Assembly (NCBI RefSeq): GCF_001306455.1
Contig: NZ_LGTQ01000005.1
Location: forward strand, 1,054,001-1,118,000
DNA: 64,000 nucleotides
Reading direction: 5' to 3'
Source of the DNA: Jiulongibacter sediminis
GTDB lineage: Bacteria; Bacteroidota; Bacteroidia; Cytophagales; Spirosomataceae
Position numbers and translations under genes: made by a program. The notes beneath the pieces were generated by a model that was given only the letters and a program-made list of their open reading frames with translations, was not told the origin of the DNA and searched no databases. Below are positions 35,422 to 45,280 of this stretch, in pieces. The first letter of the stretch is position 1; each line of letters begins with the position of its first letter.

Positions 35422-36375
35422 CTATTCCACTACCACACCCATAGAACAGAACTTGTCAATTCGGGCGTCAATTCGGTCTGAGGGCTTTTGCTTTGCAAGC
35501 GTCTTAATTTCTGAAAGAATGGTCTTCTTTAAGGTCTCGCCTGCTTTTTCAAAATCAAGATGAGCACCTCCGCGAGGTTCAGGTATGATGCCATCAACGA
35601 GACCAAAGCCCTTCATATCTTCTGCAGTAAGTTTAAGGGCATCAGCTGCCTGCTCCTTAAAATCCCAGCTTCTCCATAAGATGGTTGAGCAGTTCTCGGG
35701 TGAGATAACAGAATACCATGAATTCTCCATCATCAGCACACGGTCACCGATACCAATTCCTAAGGCTCCACCGGATGCACCCTCACCTATCACGACGCAG
35801 ATCACAGGTACTTTTAAGGTCATCATTTCTTTGATATTTCTGGCGATAGCCTCTCCTTGTCCCCTTTCCTCAGCCTCAAGACCTGGAAAAGCACCAGGAG
35901 TATCTATTAAAGTCACCACAGGTATATCAAACTTTTCAGCCATATGCATCAGACGCAAAGCCTTTCTATACCCCTCAGGATTTGGCATACCGAAATTGCG
36001 ATACTGACGTTCCTTAGTTTTACGGCCTTTTTGCTGGCCGATAATCATCACCGTTTGGCCATCAATATTACCGAAACCACCAACAATTGCCGGGTCATCT
36101 CCTACGTTTCTGTCTCCGTGAATTTCATGAAACTCCTCACACATCATTTGAATATAATCCAAAGAATAAGGTCTGTCAGGGTGCCTTGAGAGCTGCACAC
36201 GCTGCCAGCGGGTCAGATTAGTAAAGGTTTCTTTTCTCAATTCTTCAATGCTGTTCGTAAGATTTCTCACTGCTGAGCTCACATCTACATTATTCTCAGA
36301 AGCCAGTTTCTTCATGTCTTCTAATTTAGCTTCTAACTCAGCAATGGGTTTTTCAAACTCAAGTAAAGTTCTCAT
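35422..36375 (-). CDS. accA: Acetyl-CoA carboxylase carboxyltransferase subunit alpha
   Basis: Transfers the carboxyl group from biotin to acetyl-CoA to make malonyl-CoA, with AccD, AccB and AccC. The 317-residue product has normal length and the motifs [87 protein letters not shown] and [17 protein letters not shown]. It is followed within 7 bases by the HAD gene, so the unit runs accA, HAD, site-2 protease, acyltransferase. Confidence 0.98.
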   Translation of the reverse strand: MRTLLEFEKPIAELEAKLEDMKKLASENNVDVSSAVRNLTNSIEELRKETFTNLTRWQRVQLSRHPDRPYSLDYIQMMCEEFHEIHGDRNVGDDPAIVGGFGNIDGQTVMIIGQQKGRKTKERQYRNFGMPNPEGYRKALRLMHMAEKFDIPVVTLIDTPGAFPGLEAEERGQGEAIARNIKEMMTLKVPVICVVIGEGASGGALGIGIGDRVLMMENSWYSVISPENCSTILWRSWDFKEQAADALKLTAEDMKGFGLVDGIIPEPRGGAHLDFEKAGETLKKTILSEIKTLAKQKPSDRIDARIDKFCSMGVVVE

Positions 36376-36390
36376 TTATTCTATTTTCGG

Positions 36391-36404
36391 TGGGCTTCAG
36401 CCCA
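36391..36404 (-). promoter_or_regulatory. Short hairpin between the beta-CASP gene and accA
   Basis: TGGGCT and AGCCCA arms around two bases, in the 60-base gap before accA. There is no U-run, so it is not a good terminator. Similar GGGCT..AGCCC sequences also occur elsewhere in this window (for example near 41000), so it may be a widespread short repeat. Confidence 0.3.
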
Positions 36405-36435
36405 AACAATTTTCAAATTCAACGGAGGGTCAAAA

Positions 36436-37848
36436 CTACAATTCAAATTGTTCTCCCCAGTCAGGCATCTCAATATTTTTGAAGCCTTTTTCTTCAATAA
36501 TAGATTTAAAGTTAAGCATGGAATCTGTTTCGCCATGAACCAAAAACACCTTTTTTAGTTTTTCAGGGTCTTGCTGATCGATAAAGTCGATCAAATCATC
36601 GAGGTCTCCATGACCGCTGAAAACATCCGTAGAAATGATATTCGCATTAACCTCTTTTCTTGCTCCTTTAATAACCAACTCTTTAATATCCTTACTTCGA
36701 AGTTTAGCCCCAAGGGTGTTTTCAGTGGTATAACCAATGAACAAAATGGTAGCGTAAGAATTTTCAATATTCTCAGCCACGTGATGCTCTACACGTCCAC
36801 CCTGGACCATTCCTGAAGAGGAAATAATGATACAAGGCTCTGAATGAGAGGATACCGCCGCTGACTCCTTACTTGACTTTAAATAATGAAGGTTTTCAAA
36901 GTCAAATAATCCTTCTTCCAGTTCCTTAAACTCCCTTGCTTCTTCATTGAGGTACCTTGAGTATTTCTCATGAATTTCGGTACTTGATCTAGCCAAAGGG
37001 CTATCCGTAAAAACTTTAATCGGCTTTATGCCCTGACTTTCGTAAAGTTTATTCAATGTATACAATAAAGCCTGCGTCCGTCCGACACTGAAAGATGGAA
37101 TGATAATCCGGCCCGGTTTATCTATGCAATTTTCCTGAATTATTTGTTTTAGCTTATCAACAGGATCGTCCTGATCAGAGTGCCTGCGTTGTCCATAAGT
37201 GGTTTCACAAACCAAATAATCGACCTCCGGTACGGGATCGGGATCGCTTAGAAGGGGATAATTTTTACGACCAACATCGCCTGAGAAACAAATGGATTCA
37301 ATACCTCCATCTTTTTCATACTCAATTAGAATATGAGCGGCTCCTAATAAATGTCCTGCCGGAATAAAAGTGACCCAGGCATTGTCTTTAAACTTGAAAC
37401 GTCGGTTAAACGCCAGCGGAACAAAATTGTCGATAGCGATCTTCACATGATTACTCATGTAAAGCGGCTCAGTCTCAATTGACTTATACTTTTTTGAAAG
37501 TTTCCCTGATTTTTGAATCTTTTTTATTCTCCGTTGATGCAAACCAGCTGAGTCATAAAGCAGAATTTCTGCCAGATCAACGGTAGGTTCAGAGCATAAA
37601 ACCTGCCCTTCATAGCCTTCTCTATATAAGTTCGGGATTTGACCACTATGATCAATATGAGCGTGGGTCAGTAAAACAAGATTGATCATACTGGCATCAA
37701 ACGGAAACATACCGTATTCCATTTCCCGCTCTTCTTTAGATGAATCCAGATCTGTTCCGCAGTCTATCAAAATACGGTAATCATCAAGTTCAAGCAAAAA
37801 CATACTGCCTGTTACTTGTCTTGCCGCACCGAAAAAGGATAATTTCAT
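36436..37848 (-). CDS. Metallo-beta-lactamase/beta-CASP ribonuclease family protein
   Basis: RNA-processing type exonuclease/endonuclease of the CPSF73-like group. With ATG at 37848 the product has 470 residues starting MKLSFFGAARQVTGSMFLL; the longer frame to 38046 is rejected because it covers a tRNA-like segment and a promoter. Motifs: zinc-binding LLTHAHIDHSGQIPNL, ICFSGDVGRKNYPLL, the beta-CASP region (RIIIPSFSVGRTQALLY, VFTDSPLA), and VFLVHGETDSMLNF. A promoter box lies about 100 bases upstream. Confidence 0.93.
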   Translation of the reverse strand: MKLSFFGAARQVTGSMFLLELDDYRILIDCGTDLDSSKEEREMEYGMFPFDASMINLVLLTHAHIDHSGQIPNLYREGYEGQVLCSEPTVDLAEILLYDSAGLHQRRIKKIQKSGKLSKKYKSIETEPLYMSNHVKIAIDNFVPLAFNRRFKFKDNAWVTFIPAGHLLGAAHILIEYEKDGGIESICFSGDVGRKNYPLLSDPDPVPEVDYLVCETTYGQRRHSDQDDPVDKLKQIIQENCIDKPGRIIIPSFSVGRTQALLYTLNKLYESQGIKPIKVFTDSPLARSSTEIHEKYSRYLNEEAREFKELEEGLFDFENLHYLKSSKESAAVSSHSEPCIIISSSGMVQGGRVEHHVAENIENSYATILFIGYTTENTLGAKLRSKDIKELVIKGARKEVNANIISTDVFSGHGDLDDLIDFIDQQDPEKLKKVFLVHGETDSMLNFKSIIEEKGFKNIEMPDWGEQFEL

Positions 37849-37862
37849 GTATTCAACTACGT

Positions 37863-37892
37863 ATTGTACCCGGGGCCGGGGTCGAACCCCAG
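37863..37892 (-). repeat. tRNA 3'-end-like fragment
   Basis: On the minus strand ACTGGGGTTCGACCCCGG and then CCCCGGGTACAA resemble a T-arm (GGTTCGA) and 3' acceptor arm of a tRNA such as tRNA-Leu, read in the order of a normal tRNA 3' half. The T-loop is two bases short, and no anticodon or D-arm lies upstream. The plus-strand translation VPGAGVEP is the well-known shadow of a tRNA end. It is in the 5' leader of the beta-CASP gene. Confidence 0.4.
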
Positions 37893-37944
37893 TTTTTCCG
37901 ACAAAATTGTGTATTGTTGTTACAGTCTTGTCGTTTAAAGGCGA

Positions 37945-37952
37945 CAAAGATA
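37945..37952 (-). promoter_or_regulatory. Promoter -7 box for the beta-CASP gene
   Basis: TATCTTTG on the minus strand matches TAnnTTTG and predicts a start near 37938, giving a 90-base leader that contains the tRNA-like hairpin. The -33 region is not clear. GTCG and CGAC arms lie just downstream. Confidence 0.45.
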
Positions 37953-37978
37953 AGTGATTTAGTTTTACCTTTTTCTCT

Positions 37979-39406
37979 ATGAAGTTTATTGCCCTTATCC
38001 TTTTACAACTCTCCGGTCTGCAAAGCGAGCTGATCCGCGAACTCACCGATTTTCAGAATCAACCTGATATTCAGCATGGTACTGTTGCAGCTCACATTCA
38101 AAGGGTTTCTGACGGTAAGGAAATGGTAAATTTCAACGCCAACAAAGCTGTAAACTCTGCCAGTACGCTAAAACTAATTACCACCGCCACCGCCCTGGGG
38201 TCGCTCGGTGCAGAATATAAATTCAAAACGGATGTCGGTTATTCAGGAAAAATTAGCGGAAATCAACTTAACGGCGACCTGATTATCATTCCTGACGGTG
38301 ACCCAAGCCTGGGATCAGAAAGGAGTCCACTTCAATTTAATGAGATCATCGAGGATTGCATTACCCCACTCAAGGCTCTGGGAGTTCAAAGAATTACCGG
38401 CAACGTAATCATCAGAGACTTAAGCATATACTCTTATGACGTGCCCGACTCCTGGATATGGGGTGATTTAGGGAATTACTATGGAGCTATACCCCACCAA
38501 TTTAATATCAATGAAAACAAGTATACTGTCTATTTTAACCCGGGACATTCGGTAGATGAACCTACCGAGATCTACAGTATTATTCCCATGAATCCTAACT
38601 GGCGAATAATCAATAACGTTAAAACCGGTAAGGCAGGAAGTGGTGATCAGGTTTACATTTACGCAAGCCCTTCTTCAGAAACTATCCTGATGAAGGGAAC
38701 CGTGCCTTTAGGAGAGAATCGCTTTGAGGTAAAAGGGTCAATTCCTAACCCCGCCGGGCTATTCAGATATGAACTTATTCGACAACTAAATGAGAATGGT
38801 ATTGAGGTGGAGCAATCAGCCATTGAGCCTAACCCCGCTGAGATTATCGAAATCACGGACTTTCATCTGCTGCATCGTTTTCTCTCTGAGCCATTATCAA
38901 AACTTGCTCAGGATTGTAATTATAACAGTATCAACCTATATGCCGATGCCTTTTTACACCAATTTGGAGATAGTGGATTCAGCAATTTTGAGTCAGGCCT
39001 TGAAAATATGAAGGACTACTGGCTACAAAAAGGGCTTTCACTTGGAGGCTTCAACCCTAAAGATGGTAGTGGCCTTTCACCTTCGGGTGTGATAACCACC
39101 CAAAACATGACTGACATCTTGGCTAAAGCCAGTAAAGAAATTTTCTTTCTCCCGTTTTTTGAGTCCATTCCTGTATACGGCGAAAGTGGATCCGTGAGAT
39201 ATAAAGACCGTGGAAATGCTACCAGAGGACGCGTCAGAGCCAAAAGCGGGTATATTGACGGCACCCGTGCCTATGCCGGTTATGTAGAAGATAAAACCGG
39301 TGAGCTCTATGCTTTCATGATTTGCGTGAACCGTTATGAACCTGAAGCCCGAAATAAGGTCCGTTTGTTCCTGGATAATTTTGTGGTAAAAATGGGTTCA
39401 AGATAA
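37979..39406 (+). CDS. dacB: D-alanyl-D-alanine carboxypeptidase/endopeptidase (PBP4-type)
   Basis: Periplasmic peptidoglycan hydrolase of the S13 family. The 475-residue product has a short hydrophobic start (MKFIALILLQLSGLQS), then the SxxK motif S62-T-L-K65 in NSASTLKLITTATALG, the SxN motif in CNYNSINLYADAF and the KSG triad in RVRAKSGYIDGTRAYAGYV, all in correct order, plus the S13 insert domain (DGDPSLGS, NVIIRDLSIY). The gene starts 131 bases from the divergent beta-CASP gene and is followed 45 bases later by nnr. Confidence 0.95.
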   Translation: MKFIALILLQLSGLQSELIRELTDFQNQPDIQHGTVAAHIQRVSDGKEMVNFNANKAVNSASTLKLITTATALGSLGAEYKFKTDVGYSGKISGNQLNGDLIIIPDGDPSLGSERSPLQFNEIIEDCITPLKALGVQRITGNVIIRDLSIYSYDVPDSWIWGDLGNYYGAIPHQFNINENKYTVYFNPGHSVDEPTEIYSIIPMNPNWRIINNVKTGKAGSGDQVYIYASPSSETILMKGTVPLGENRFEVKGSIPNPAGLFRYELIRQLNENGIEVEQSAIEPNPAEIIEITDFHLLHRFLSEPLSKLAQDCNYNSINLYADAFLHQFGDSGFSNFESGLENMKDYWLQKGLSLGGFNPKDGSGLSPSGVITTQNMTDILAKASKEIFFLPFFESIPVYGESGSVRYKDRGNATRGRVRAKSGYIDGTRAYAGYVEDKTGELYAFMICVNRYEPEARNKVRLFLDNFVVKMGSR

Positions 39407-39450
39407 GTTTAGTTTTCGCTTAATTTGAAAACACTTTTGAGTACAACCCT

Positions 39451-40965
39451 ATGAAAATTTTATCAGCAGAACAGATTCGCGAAGCGGATCAATATACCAT
39501 AAAGTACGAACCCATTGTTTCTTCAGAGCTGATGGAAAGAGCAGCATCTAAATGCTCTGAATGGCTCAGAAAGAAATATGACATACATTACAGCTATCAG
39601 ATCTTTTGCGGAGTAGGCAATAATGGCGGTGATGGCCTGGCTATAGCCCGTCAGCTGTTTCAGAAAGGTTTTGATGTCAAGGTCTATCAGGTGGCATTTT
39701 CATCAAAGAAATCACCTGACTTTATTCTGAATGAAAAGCGAATTCAGGATATGGATATTCCATACAAAATTATCAAAAGACCTTCTGAGTTCCCACCGAT
39801 TAAGCAGCAGAAAAATATTGTCATCGATACGCTTTTCGGAAGTGGCCTTAACAGGCCTGCCAGAGGTTTGGCGGCTGACATGATCAGCTACTTGAATCAG
39901 GAATCCAGGCACACGATCAGTATTGACTTGCCTTCGGGACTCTTCCCTGAGGACAATTCTGAAAATGACATGGACTTTGTGATCAAAGCCAGGCATACGT
40001 TGACTTTTGAGTTACCAAAACTCGCCCTTCTTTTCCCCGAAAACGGCCCCTTTGTTGGTCAGTGGCATCTTTTACCAATAGGACTTCACCCAAGATTTAT
40101 TTCTGAAGCTGAAACGAACTATCATTTCCTTACTCTGGAAGAAATCAAACCATTGCTACAAAAACGTAAAAAGTATACGCATAAAGGGAGCTTTGGTCAT
40201 GTCAAAATTGTAGCCGGAAGCCGGGGAAAGATGGGTGCAGCAATTCTCGCCACGAAAGCAGCCCTGAGAAGCGGAGCCGGGTTGGTAACCGCTCATATTC
40301 CGGGTTGCGGTCTGGAAAGCATGCAGACTAGCACCCCTGAAGCCATGGTTGAAGAAAATTCAGGAACTAATATTCTTCAGGAGAGTTCGGTAGAAACAAC
40401 TGGTTATTCACTTGGGATTGGCCCGGGAATCGGCAAGGACCATTCAACCAAAAACTTTCTGAGAGCCCTTCTAAAAAACTGTAAATCTCCGGCTGTTTTG
40501 GATGCCGACGCCTTGAATATAATTGCAGAAGACGAATCCTGTCAAAAACTGATTCCTGCTCTAAGTATTCTGACGCCCCATCCTAAAGAATTCCAACGTA
40601 TTGCCGGCGAGTACAAGGGCGATTTGGAAAAACTACAGAAACAGAAAGATCTGGCCAGAAAATTAAATTGCATTGTTGTTTTGAAAGGGGCACACACCAG
40701 TATTTGTATGCCGGATGGAAGAATTTACTTCAATTCTACCGGTAATCCGGGTATGGCAACCGGAGGCAGCGGAGATGTCTTAACCGGTCTCATCGCTGGT
40801 TTACTGGCTCAAGGGTACTCCCCCGAAAACACCGCATTGATTGCTGTTTTTCTTCACGGAATGGCCGGGGATTACGCCGCTGCTGAAGAATCAGTAGAAT
40901 CGCTCATCGCCAGTGATTTAATCCATCAGTTCGGTAAAGTCTTCAGAAATCTGATAGATTCTTAA
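39451..40965 (+). CDS. nnr: Bifunctional NAD(P)H-hydrate epimerase / ADP-dependent NAD(P)H-hydrate dehydratase
   Basis: Repairs damaged NAD(P)HX. The 504-residue product joins an N-terminal YjeF-type epimerase domain (about 1-220; CGVGNNGGDGLAIARQL, DTLFGSGLNRPARG) and a C-terminal ribokinase-like dehydratase (about 230-504; HKGSFGHVKIVAGSRGKMG, VLDADALNIIAE, LTPHPKEF, GNPGMATGGSGDVLTGLIAG). Both catalytic motifs are present. Such fusions are common in bacteria. Confidence 0.96.
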   Translation: MKILSAEQIREADQYTIKYEPIVSSELMERAASKCSEWLRKKYDIHYSYQIFCGVGNNGGDGLAIARQLFQKGFDVKVYQVAFSSKKSPDFILNEKRIQDMDIPYKIIKRPSEFPPIKQQKNIVIDTLFGSGLNRPARGLAADMISYLNQESRHTISIDLPSGLFPEDNSENDMDFVIKARHTLTFELPKLALLFPENGPFVGQWHLLPIGLHPRFISEAETNYHFLTLEEIKPLLQKRKKYTHKGSFGHVKIVAGSRGKMGAAILATKAALRSGAGLVTAHIPGCGLESMQTSTPEAMVEENSGTNILQESSVETTGYSLGIGPGIGKDHSTKNFLRALLKNCKSPAVLDADALNIIAEDESCQKLIPALSILTPHPKEFQRIAGEYKGDLEKLQKQKDLARKLNCIVVLKGAHTSICMPDGRIYFNSTGNPGMATGGSGDVLTGLIAGLLAQGYSPENTALIAVFLHGMAGDYAAAEESVESLIASDLIHQFGKVFRNLIDS

Positions 40966-41049
40966 TTCTACTGAGCGTAAGATGAGAAACGCCTATGAGT
41001 CAGCCCAAAAATAAGGGCTCACTTGCTATATGCTGCCCGTTATATTTCA

Positions 41050-41057
41050 TAATTTTG
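41050..41057 (+). promoter_or_regulatory. Promoter -7 box upstream of putA
   Basis: TAATTTTG matches TAnnTTTG exactly. A TTG lies at 41023-41025, 24 bases upstream, slightly wide. The predicted leader to the putA ATG at 41113 is about 50 bases. An AGCCC/GGGCT hairpin lies between nnr and this box. Confidence 0.5.
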
Positions 41058-41112
41058 CAGGCAATTACACTTTCAAAGAAATCCTGAGCAATCAGGAAAC
41101 CTTCTCAACAAA

Positions 41113-44100
41113 ATGACAGATAATAAACTAGTGGATAATGCCCTCCACCTGGCGGGTAAATTACACGTATCCGAACAGGCAAACTCTAAAAATGAATTTG
41201 CAGCACGCCTGGAGCCTATTCTCCGAGAACCTTCATCTAAGAACTTTTTGATTCGATTGATGGATGTGGCCTTTCGTTCAGAACAGTACGCAAAGGTTTC
41301 AAATTATGTCTTGCGACTTTTCGACAAACATCAAAATTACCGCATTCTTTTTAGCCCCTTTGAAAAGGTTCTTGTAGCGGCCTACCGATCAATCGGGAAA
41401 TACTTTCCTGGAATTAGCATTCCTTTAATGCTTGCCCAAATTAAGAAAGTAACAAGCCCCATTCTTTTCTTTGTTGACGACCCAAAATTCAGGAATCATG
41501 CACACAAAAGAGCATCCGAAGGGGTAAAACTGAATGTAAATCTCATTGGCGAGGCCCTAATAGGAGAAAATGAAGCCGCAGAACGTATTGACCAATACCG
41601 TCAACTTTTGAGACAAAAAGATATCAATTACATATCGATAAAAATCTCAACCATTTACTCACAAACTTCGGCACTGGCTTTTGAACATACAGTAAATGTT
41701 TTATCACAAAAACTAAGTCTGATTTATGATGAATTGATTGCCATTCACGGAGAAACCGGTGAGTGGAAGTTCGTCAATCTTGACATGGAGGAATATCGTG
41801 ATCTGCATCTTACGATTCACACGTTCATTCAAACCCTGAGTCAGGAAAAGTACAAAAGCCTGAGAGCCGGCCTTGTACTTCAGGCCTATTTGCCAGACTC
41901 ATATGAACAGCTGGACAAGGTTCTCTCTTTTGCTCAGCAAAGATATAAAAACGGGGGAGCTCCGATAAAAATCAGGATAGTAAAGGGAGCAAATATGGAA
42001 ATGGAGAAAACAGAATCTTCACTTGAAGACTGGCCTTTAGCTCCTTTTTCGGAAAAGGTAGAAACTGATGCCAACTTTAAGAAAATCCTTCTGAAAGTTT
42101 TGAAGAAGGAAACTCTTGAGGCTATGCAGATCGGAGTTGCTTCGCACAATATTTTCGACCTGGCATTTGCCCTGCAAATCGTTCAGGAAAATGGTTTGAA
42201 AGACTATGTCGATTTTGAAATGCTGGAGGGGATGGCGAACCAAACCGTGAATAAATTGATGGAACAGGGAGCTAAGGTTCTTCTGTACACACCAATCGTT
42301 AAACCTCAAAATTATAATTCGGCAATAGCCTACCTGGTTAGAAGACTTGATGAAGGTACTCAGGATGGGAACTTCCTTAAGGAGGGTTTTGACCTTCAGC
42401 TGAATTCCGCCAAATGGGACGAACTGAAAACTCAATTTTTGAATTCAATTGAACTGATCGAAAAAATTGACAACCGTCAGAAACGAAATCAGGACAGAGG
42501 AAACCAAAAGCCCGAAAAACAGAATTCATTCCGAAATGTTCCAAATACAGACTGGAATTTGAAGGCGAACCGCGACTGGCTCAAAGAAGTAAAGAGTGGC
42601 TGGGAGAATCCCGAAGATATAGAAGGAACGGTAATTACTATAATAGGTGGAAAAGCCGGAGAAACACGCGAAGAAATCAGCCTGGAAGGATGGAATGGAA
42701 AGCATCCATGGAAGTATCAGCTCGCAACGACTGGTGACTATTCCCACTTTTTAGGTCTGGAGTCAACCTGGAATAAAAAAACAGCTAGCGAAAGAGCCGA
42801 ACTGCTTAAGATGGCTGCTGTAGAGATAGAAAAGAACCGGGGTGAACTAATGGCCGTAGCTGTAAAAGAACTCGGAAAAACTTTTGATGAGGTCGATGTT
42901 GAGGTTTCGGAAGCTATTGATTTTGCCAACTTCTATGCTGAGTCTGCCAAGGAGTGGGAAAATTTGGCTGAGCGAAATATTGGTGACGGAGTTCATTTAA
43001 TATTATCACCCTGGAATTTCCCTTTGGCTATCCCTATCGGAGGAGTACTGGCTTCTTTGGCAGCAGGAAAACGGGCAATTCTAAAACCATCAACCAATGC
43101 AACAGCCACAGCCTATTTGATTTCAAAATGCCTCTGGGCCGCCGGAATAACTCAGGAAGACTTTGCTTTTCTACCTACTGAGGAGTCGAATCTGGATGAG
43201 TTTTTGTCTTCAGGAAACACCTTTGATGCTGTCATTCTTACCGGAGGAACTGATACTGCGAAATTTCTTCTGAAAAGAAATCCCGAATTGAAATTATATG
43301 CCGAAACAGGAGGTAAAAACAGCACCATTGTTACCAGCCTTGCAGATCGTGAGCAGGCAATAAAAAATGTAGTTCAGAGTGCTTTCGGTAATGCCGGTCA
43401 AAAATGCTCGGCCACTTCCCTGCTCATTTTGGAAGAAGAAGTTTTTGAAGATGCTCATTTCAAAACACTCTTGAAAGACGCCACTATGAGTCGCTATTTT
43501 GGAAACCCATGGAATAATGAGACGAACATTGGCCCCTTGGGTATGCCAGTTTCGGACAAACTAAAATATTCCATTGAGCATACACCGGATGAGCAATGGC
43601 TAATAAAGCCCAAACTTAACGGAGATTTCTTTTTGAGTCCCGGAATCAAGTGGGGAGTGACTTCCGAAGACTACGAATATCAAAACGAACTTTTCGGACC
43701 AGTTCTTTCTGTTATGAAAGCAAAAAACCTTAAAGAAGCCGTTTCTCTGGCCAACGGAGTTGAATACGGTCTTACAAGTGGTTTGGAGAGTCTGGACCCA
43801 CAAGAGGTGGAATATTGGAAGCAAAATATAAAGGCCGGGAACCTCTATGTCAACCGTTCTACTACCGGAGCTATTGTTCTCAGGCAGCCCTTCGGAGGGA
43901 TTAAGGCCTCTTCTTTTGGTTTCGGGATGAAGGCTGGGGGACTGAATTATGTCGGACAGTTTATGACATTCAATGAACCTGATTTGACTCTTGAAGAAAT
44001 CCAAAAAGACTACCAAAAATGGCACACTGAGTTCTTTTCAAAAGAGATCGACCCTGTAGGTTTAAGGGGGCAACATAATATCAGCCGTTATCTCAAATCA

Positions 44101-44472
44101 GAGAAAATCCTTCTGTTAATTGATGAGTCAACTTCCAAAAAGGATATTCAAATGGTAGTTTTGGCCGCTAATGCTCTGAATATTCCTTTGGAAATATTTT
44201 CTCAGAAAGATAGTCCCGTTCCCGAATCTGTCATTATTTCAGAATGGTCAGACCTCAAAGACAAGCTTGGTCATGATGTTTGCATACGGTCTTTGACAGG
44301 AAGGCCTTTGACAGGAGCTTTTACTGAATTTTGTATTGACCATGCTTACGACATTTTTGACAGAAAGCCTTCTGTTTACGGTCGTCTTGAGCTCCTGAAT
44401 TATTTAAGCGAGCAATCTTTCTCTTATAATTATCACCGATATGGCAATCTGCTCGGTGAAAAAAGAGATTAG
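41113..44472 (+). CDS. putA: Bifunctional proline dehydrogenase / L-glutamate gamma-semialdehyde dehydrogenase
   Basis: Oxidises proline to glutamate in two steps; FAD-dependent then NAD-dependent. The 1119-residue product has an N-terminal PRODH domain (about 80-450, with NVNLIGEALIGENEAAER, YISIKISTIYSQ, RLVKGANMEME-like IRIVKGANMEMEKTE, and MIVKPQNYNSAIAY-like region) and an ALDH domain (about 510-960; LSPWNFPLAIPIGGVLASLAAG, AETGGKNSTIV with the general-base Glu, and GNAGQKCSATSL with the nucleophile Cys), then a C-terminal degenerate region. No DNA-binding RHH domain, so it is not a PutA repressor of the E. coli type. A promoter box lies upstream. Confidence 0.96.
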   Translation: MTDNKLVDNALHLAGKLHVSEQANSKNEFAARLEPILREPSSKNFLIRLMDVAFRSEQYAKVSNYVLRLFDKHQNYRILFSPFEKVLVAAYRSIGKYFPGISIPLMLAQIKKVTSPILFFVDDPKFRNHAHKRASEGVKLNVNLIGEALIGENEAAERIDQYRQLLRQKDINYISIKISTIYSQTSALAFEHTVNVLSQKLSLIYDELIAIHGETGEWKFVNLDMEEYRDLHLTIHTFIQTLSQEKYKSLRAGLVLQAYLPDSYEQLDKVLSFAQQRYKNGGAPIKIRIVKGANMEMEKTESSLEDWPLAPFSEKVETDANFKKILLKVLKKETLEAMQIGVASHNIFDLAFALQIVQENGLKDYVDFEMLEGMANQTVNKLMEQGAKVLLYTPIVKPQNYNSAIAYLVRRLDEGTQDGNFLKEGFDLQLNSAKWDELKTQFLNSIELIEKIDNRQKRNQDRGNQKPEKQNSFRNVPNTDWNLKANRDWLKEVKSGWENPEDIEGTVITIIGGKAGETREEISLEGWNGKHPWKYQLATTGDYSHFLGLESTWNKKTASERAELLKMAAVEIEKNRGELMAVAVKELGKTFDEVDVEVSEAIDFANFYAESAKEWENLAERNIGDGVHLILSPWNFPLAIPIGGVLASLAAGKRAILKPSTNATATAYLISKCLWAAGITQEDFAFLPTEESNLDEFLSSGNTFDAVILTGGTDTAKFLLKRNPELKLYAETGGKNSTIVTSLADREQAIKNVVQSAFGNAGQKCSATSLLILEEEVFEDAHFKTLLKDATMSRYFGNPWNNETNIGPLGMPVSDKLKYSIEHTPDEQWLIKPKLNGDFFLSPGIKWGVTSEDYEYQNELFGPVLSVMKAKNLKEAVSLANGVEYGLTSGLESLDPQEVEYWKQNIKAGNLYVNRSTTGAIVLRQPFGGIKASSFGFGMKAGGLNYVGQFMTFNEPDLTLEEIQKDYQKWHTEFFSKEIDPVGLRGQHNISRYLKSEKILLLIDESTSKKDIQMVVLAANALNIPLEIFSQKDSPVPESVIISEWSDLKDKLGHDVCIRSLTGRPLTGAFTEFCIDHAYDIFDRKPSVYGRLELLNYLSEQSFSYNYHRYGNLLGEKRD

Positions 44473-45092
44473 CCTAATAAATAGCCTAAACCGGCTGGTT
44501 GATACAGCAGCCAGCCGGTAAGGCTTTTTCTTCCTTTACGAGTTGTAAGAACTTCATGAGGCACATCAGCACTTTTGAAAAGAATGGCTCTGTTCAGCAG
44601 TGGCTTAACTAAAAAGTCACCTTCTTCTTTGAAAATTTTCAGCTCTCCCCCATCACCTTCAACCCAGCCTTCATTAAGATAGATAATGAAGGAAATCATT
44701 CGGTTTGACCTACCCTGAAACTGATCGAGATGACGGTGATAAAAGGAACCCGGAGGGTAATAAGCCAAATGAAATTCAAAATCGGTAAGGCTTAGATAAC
44801 AGTATCTGTTCAGAACACCGATAGTTTCAGAGACCAATTCAAAGAAATCATTCATTTCCTGATCGACTTTTGAATCAAGCCAATAGGTATAATCTCCACG
44901 AATTTCAGAGACAATTTTGCCTTCGGTCCCAATGGAGGCCTTTGTAAAATCATCATCGGTCTTTTTTTCCCTGAAATAAGTTAATACCCTTTCAAGGAGA
45001 GTTTCAGAAAGGAAATCATCGATGATAACGTAATCATTATCAGAGAGTTCATCAACCCATTGAAGCCACTGCTCTTCGCTGAAAAAGCCCAT
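44469..45092 (-). CDS. 2OG-Fe(II) oxygenase (prolyl 4-hydroxylase-like)
   Basis: Iron- and 2-oxoglutarate-dependent oxygenase. The 207-residue product has a double-stranded beta-helix with the HxD motif H121-L-D123 (preceded by YYPPGSFYHR), the distal His179 in SADVPHEVL, and Arg188 in the position that binds 2-oxoglutarate. The NEGWVEGDGGELKIF segment is typical of the prolyl-hydroxylase subgroup. No signal peptide. It overlaps putA tail-to-tail by 4 bases. Substrate unknown. Confidence 0.9.
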   Translation of the reverse strand: MGFFSEEQWLQWVDELSDNDYVIIDDFLSETLLERVLTYFREKKTDDDFTKASIGTEGKIVSEIRGDYTYWLDSKVDQEMNDFFELVSETIGVLNRYCYLSLTDFEFHLAYYPPGSFYHRHLDQFQGRSNRMISFIIYLNEGWVEGDGGELKIFKEEGDFLVKPLLNRAILFKSADVPHEVLTTRKGRKSLTGWLLYQPAGLGYLLG

Positions 45093-45280
45093 ATAAAAAA
45101 TTTAAGCCCGCGAAAGTAGATAAAAGTGAGTTGACCTGATTCTTCTTCTGATAAATATTTGTGAAAAAAGTAACACTCTAAATTTCTCTACCTGAAAGAC
45201 TTAAGTGCTTTTTAGATCAATCCCTGACAAAGATCACCAAACCGCTGTTTCAAAATTTATATATTGCTAAAAAAAACGAT

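Noticed and set aside
35585-36007. Plus-strand 140-codon frame inside accA
   Set aside because: It mirrors accA in antisense; residue pattern shows no family and accA is certain.
37740-37982. 80-codon frame containing VPGAGVEP
   Set aside because: This is the known false translation of a tRNA end, and it overlaps the beta-CASP gene.
37849-38046. N-terminal extension of the beta-CASP protein
   Set aside because: It spans a promoter-like box and a tRNA-like hairpin, and adds no conserved residues before MKLSFFGAARQVTGS.
42037-42435. Minus-strand 132-codon frame inside putA
   Set aside because: Antisense shadow of a well-supported coding region.
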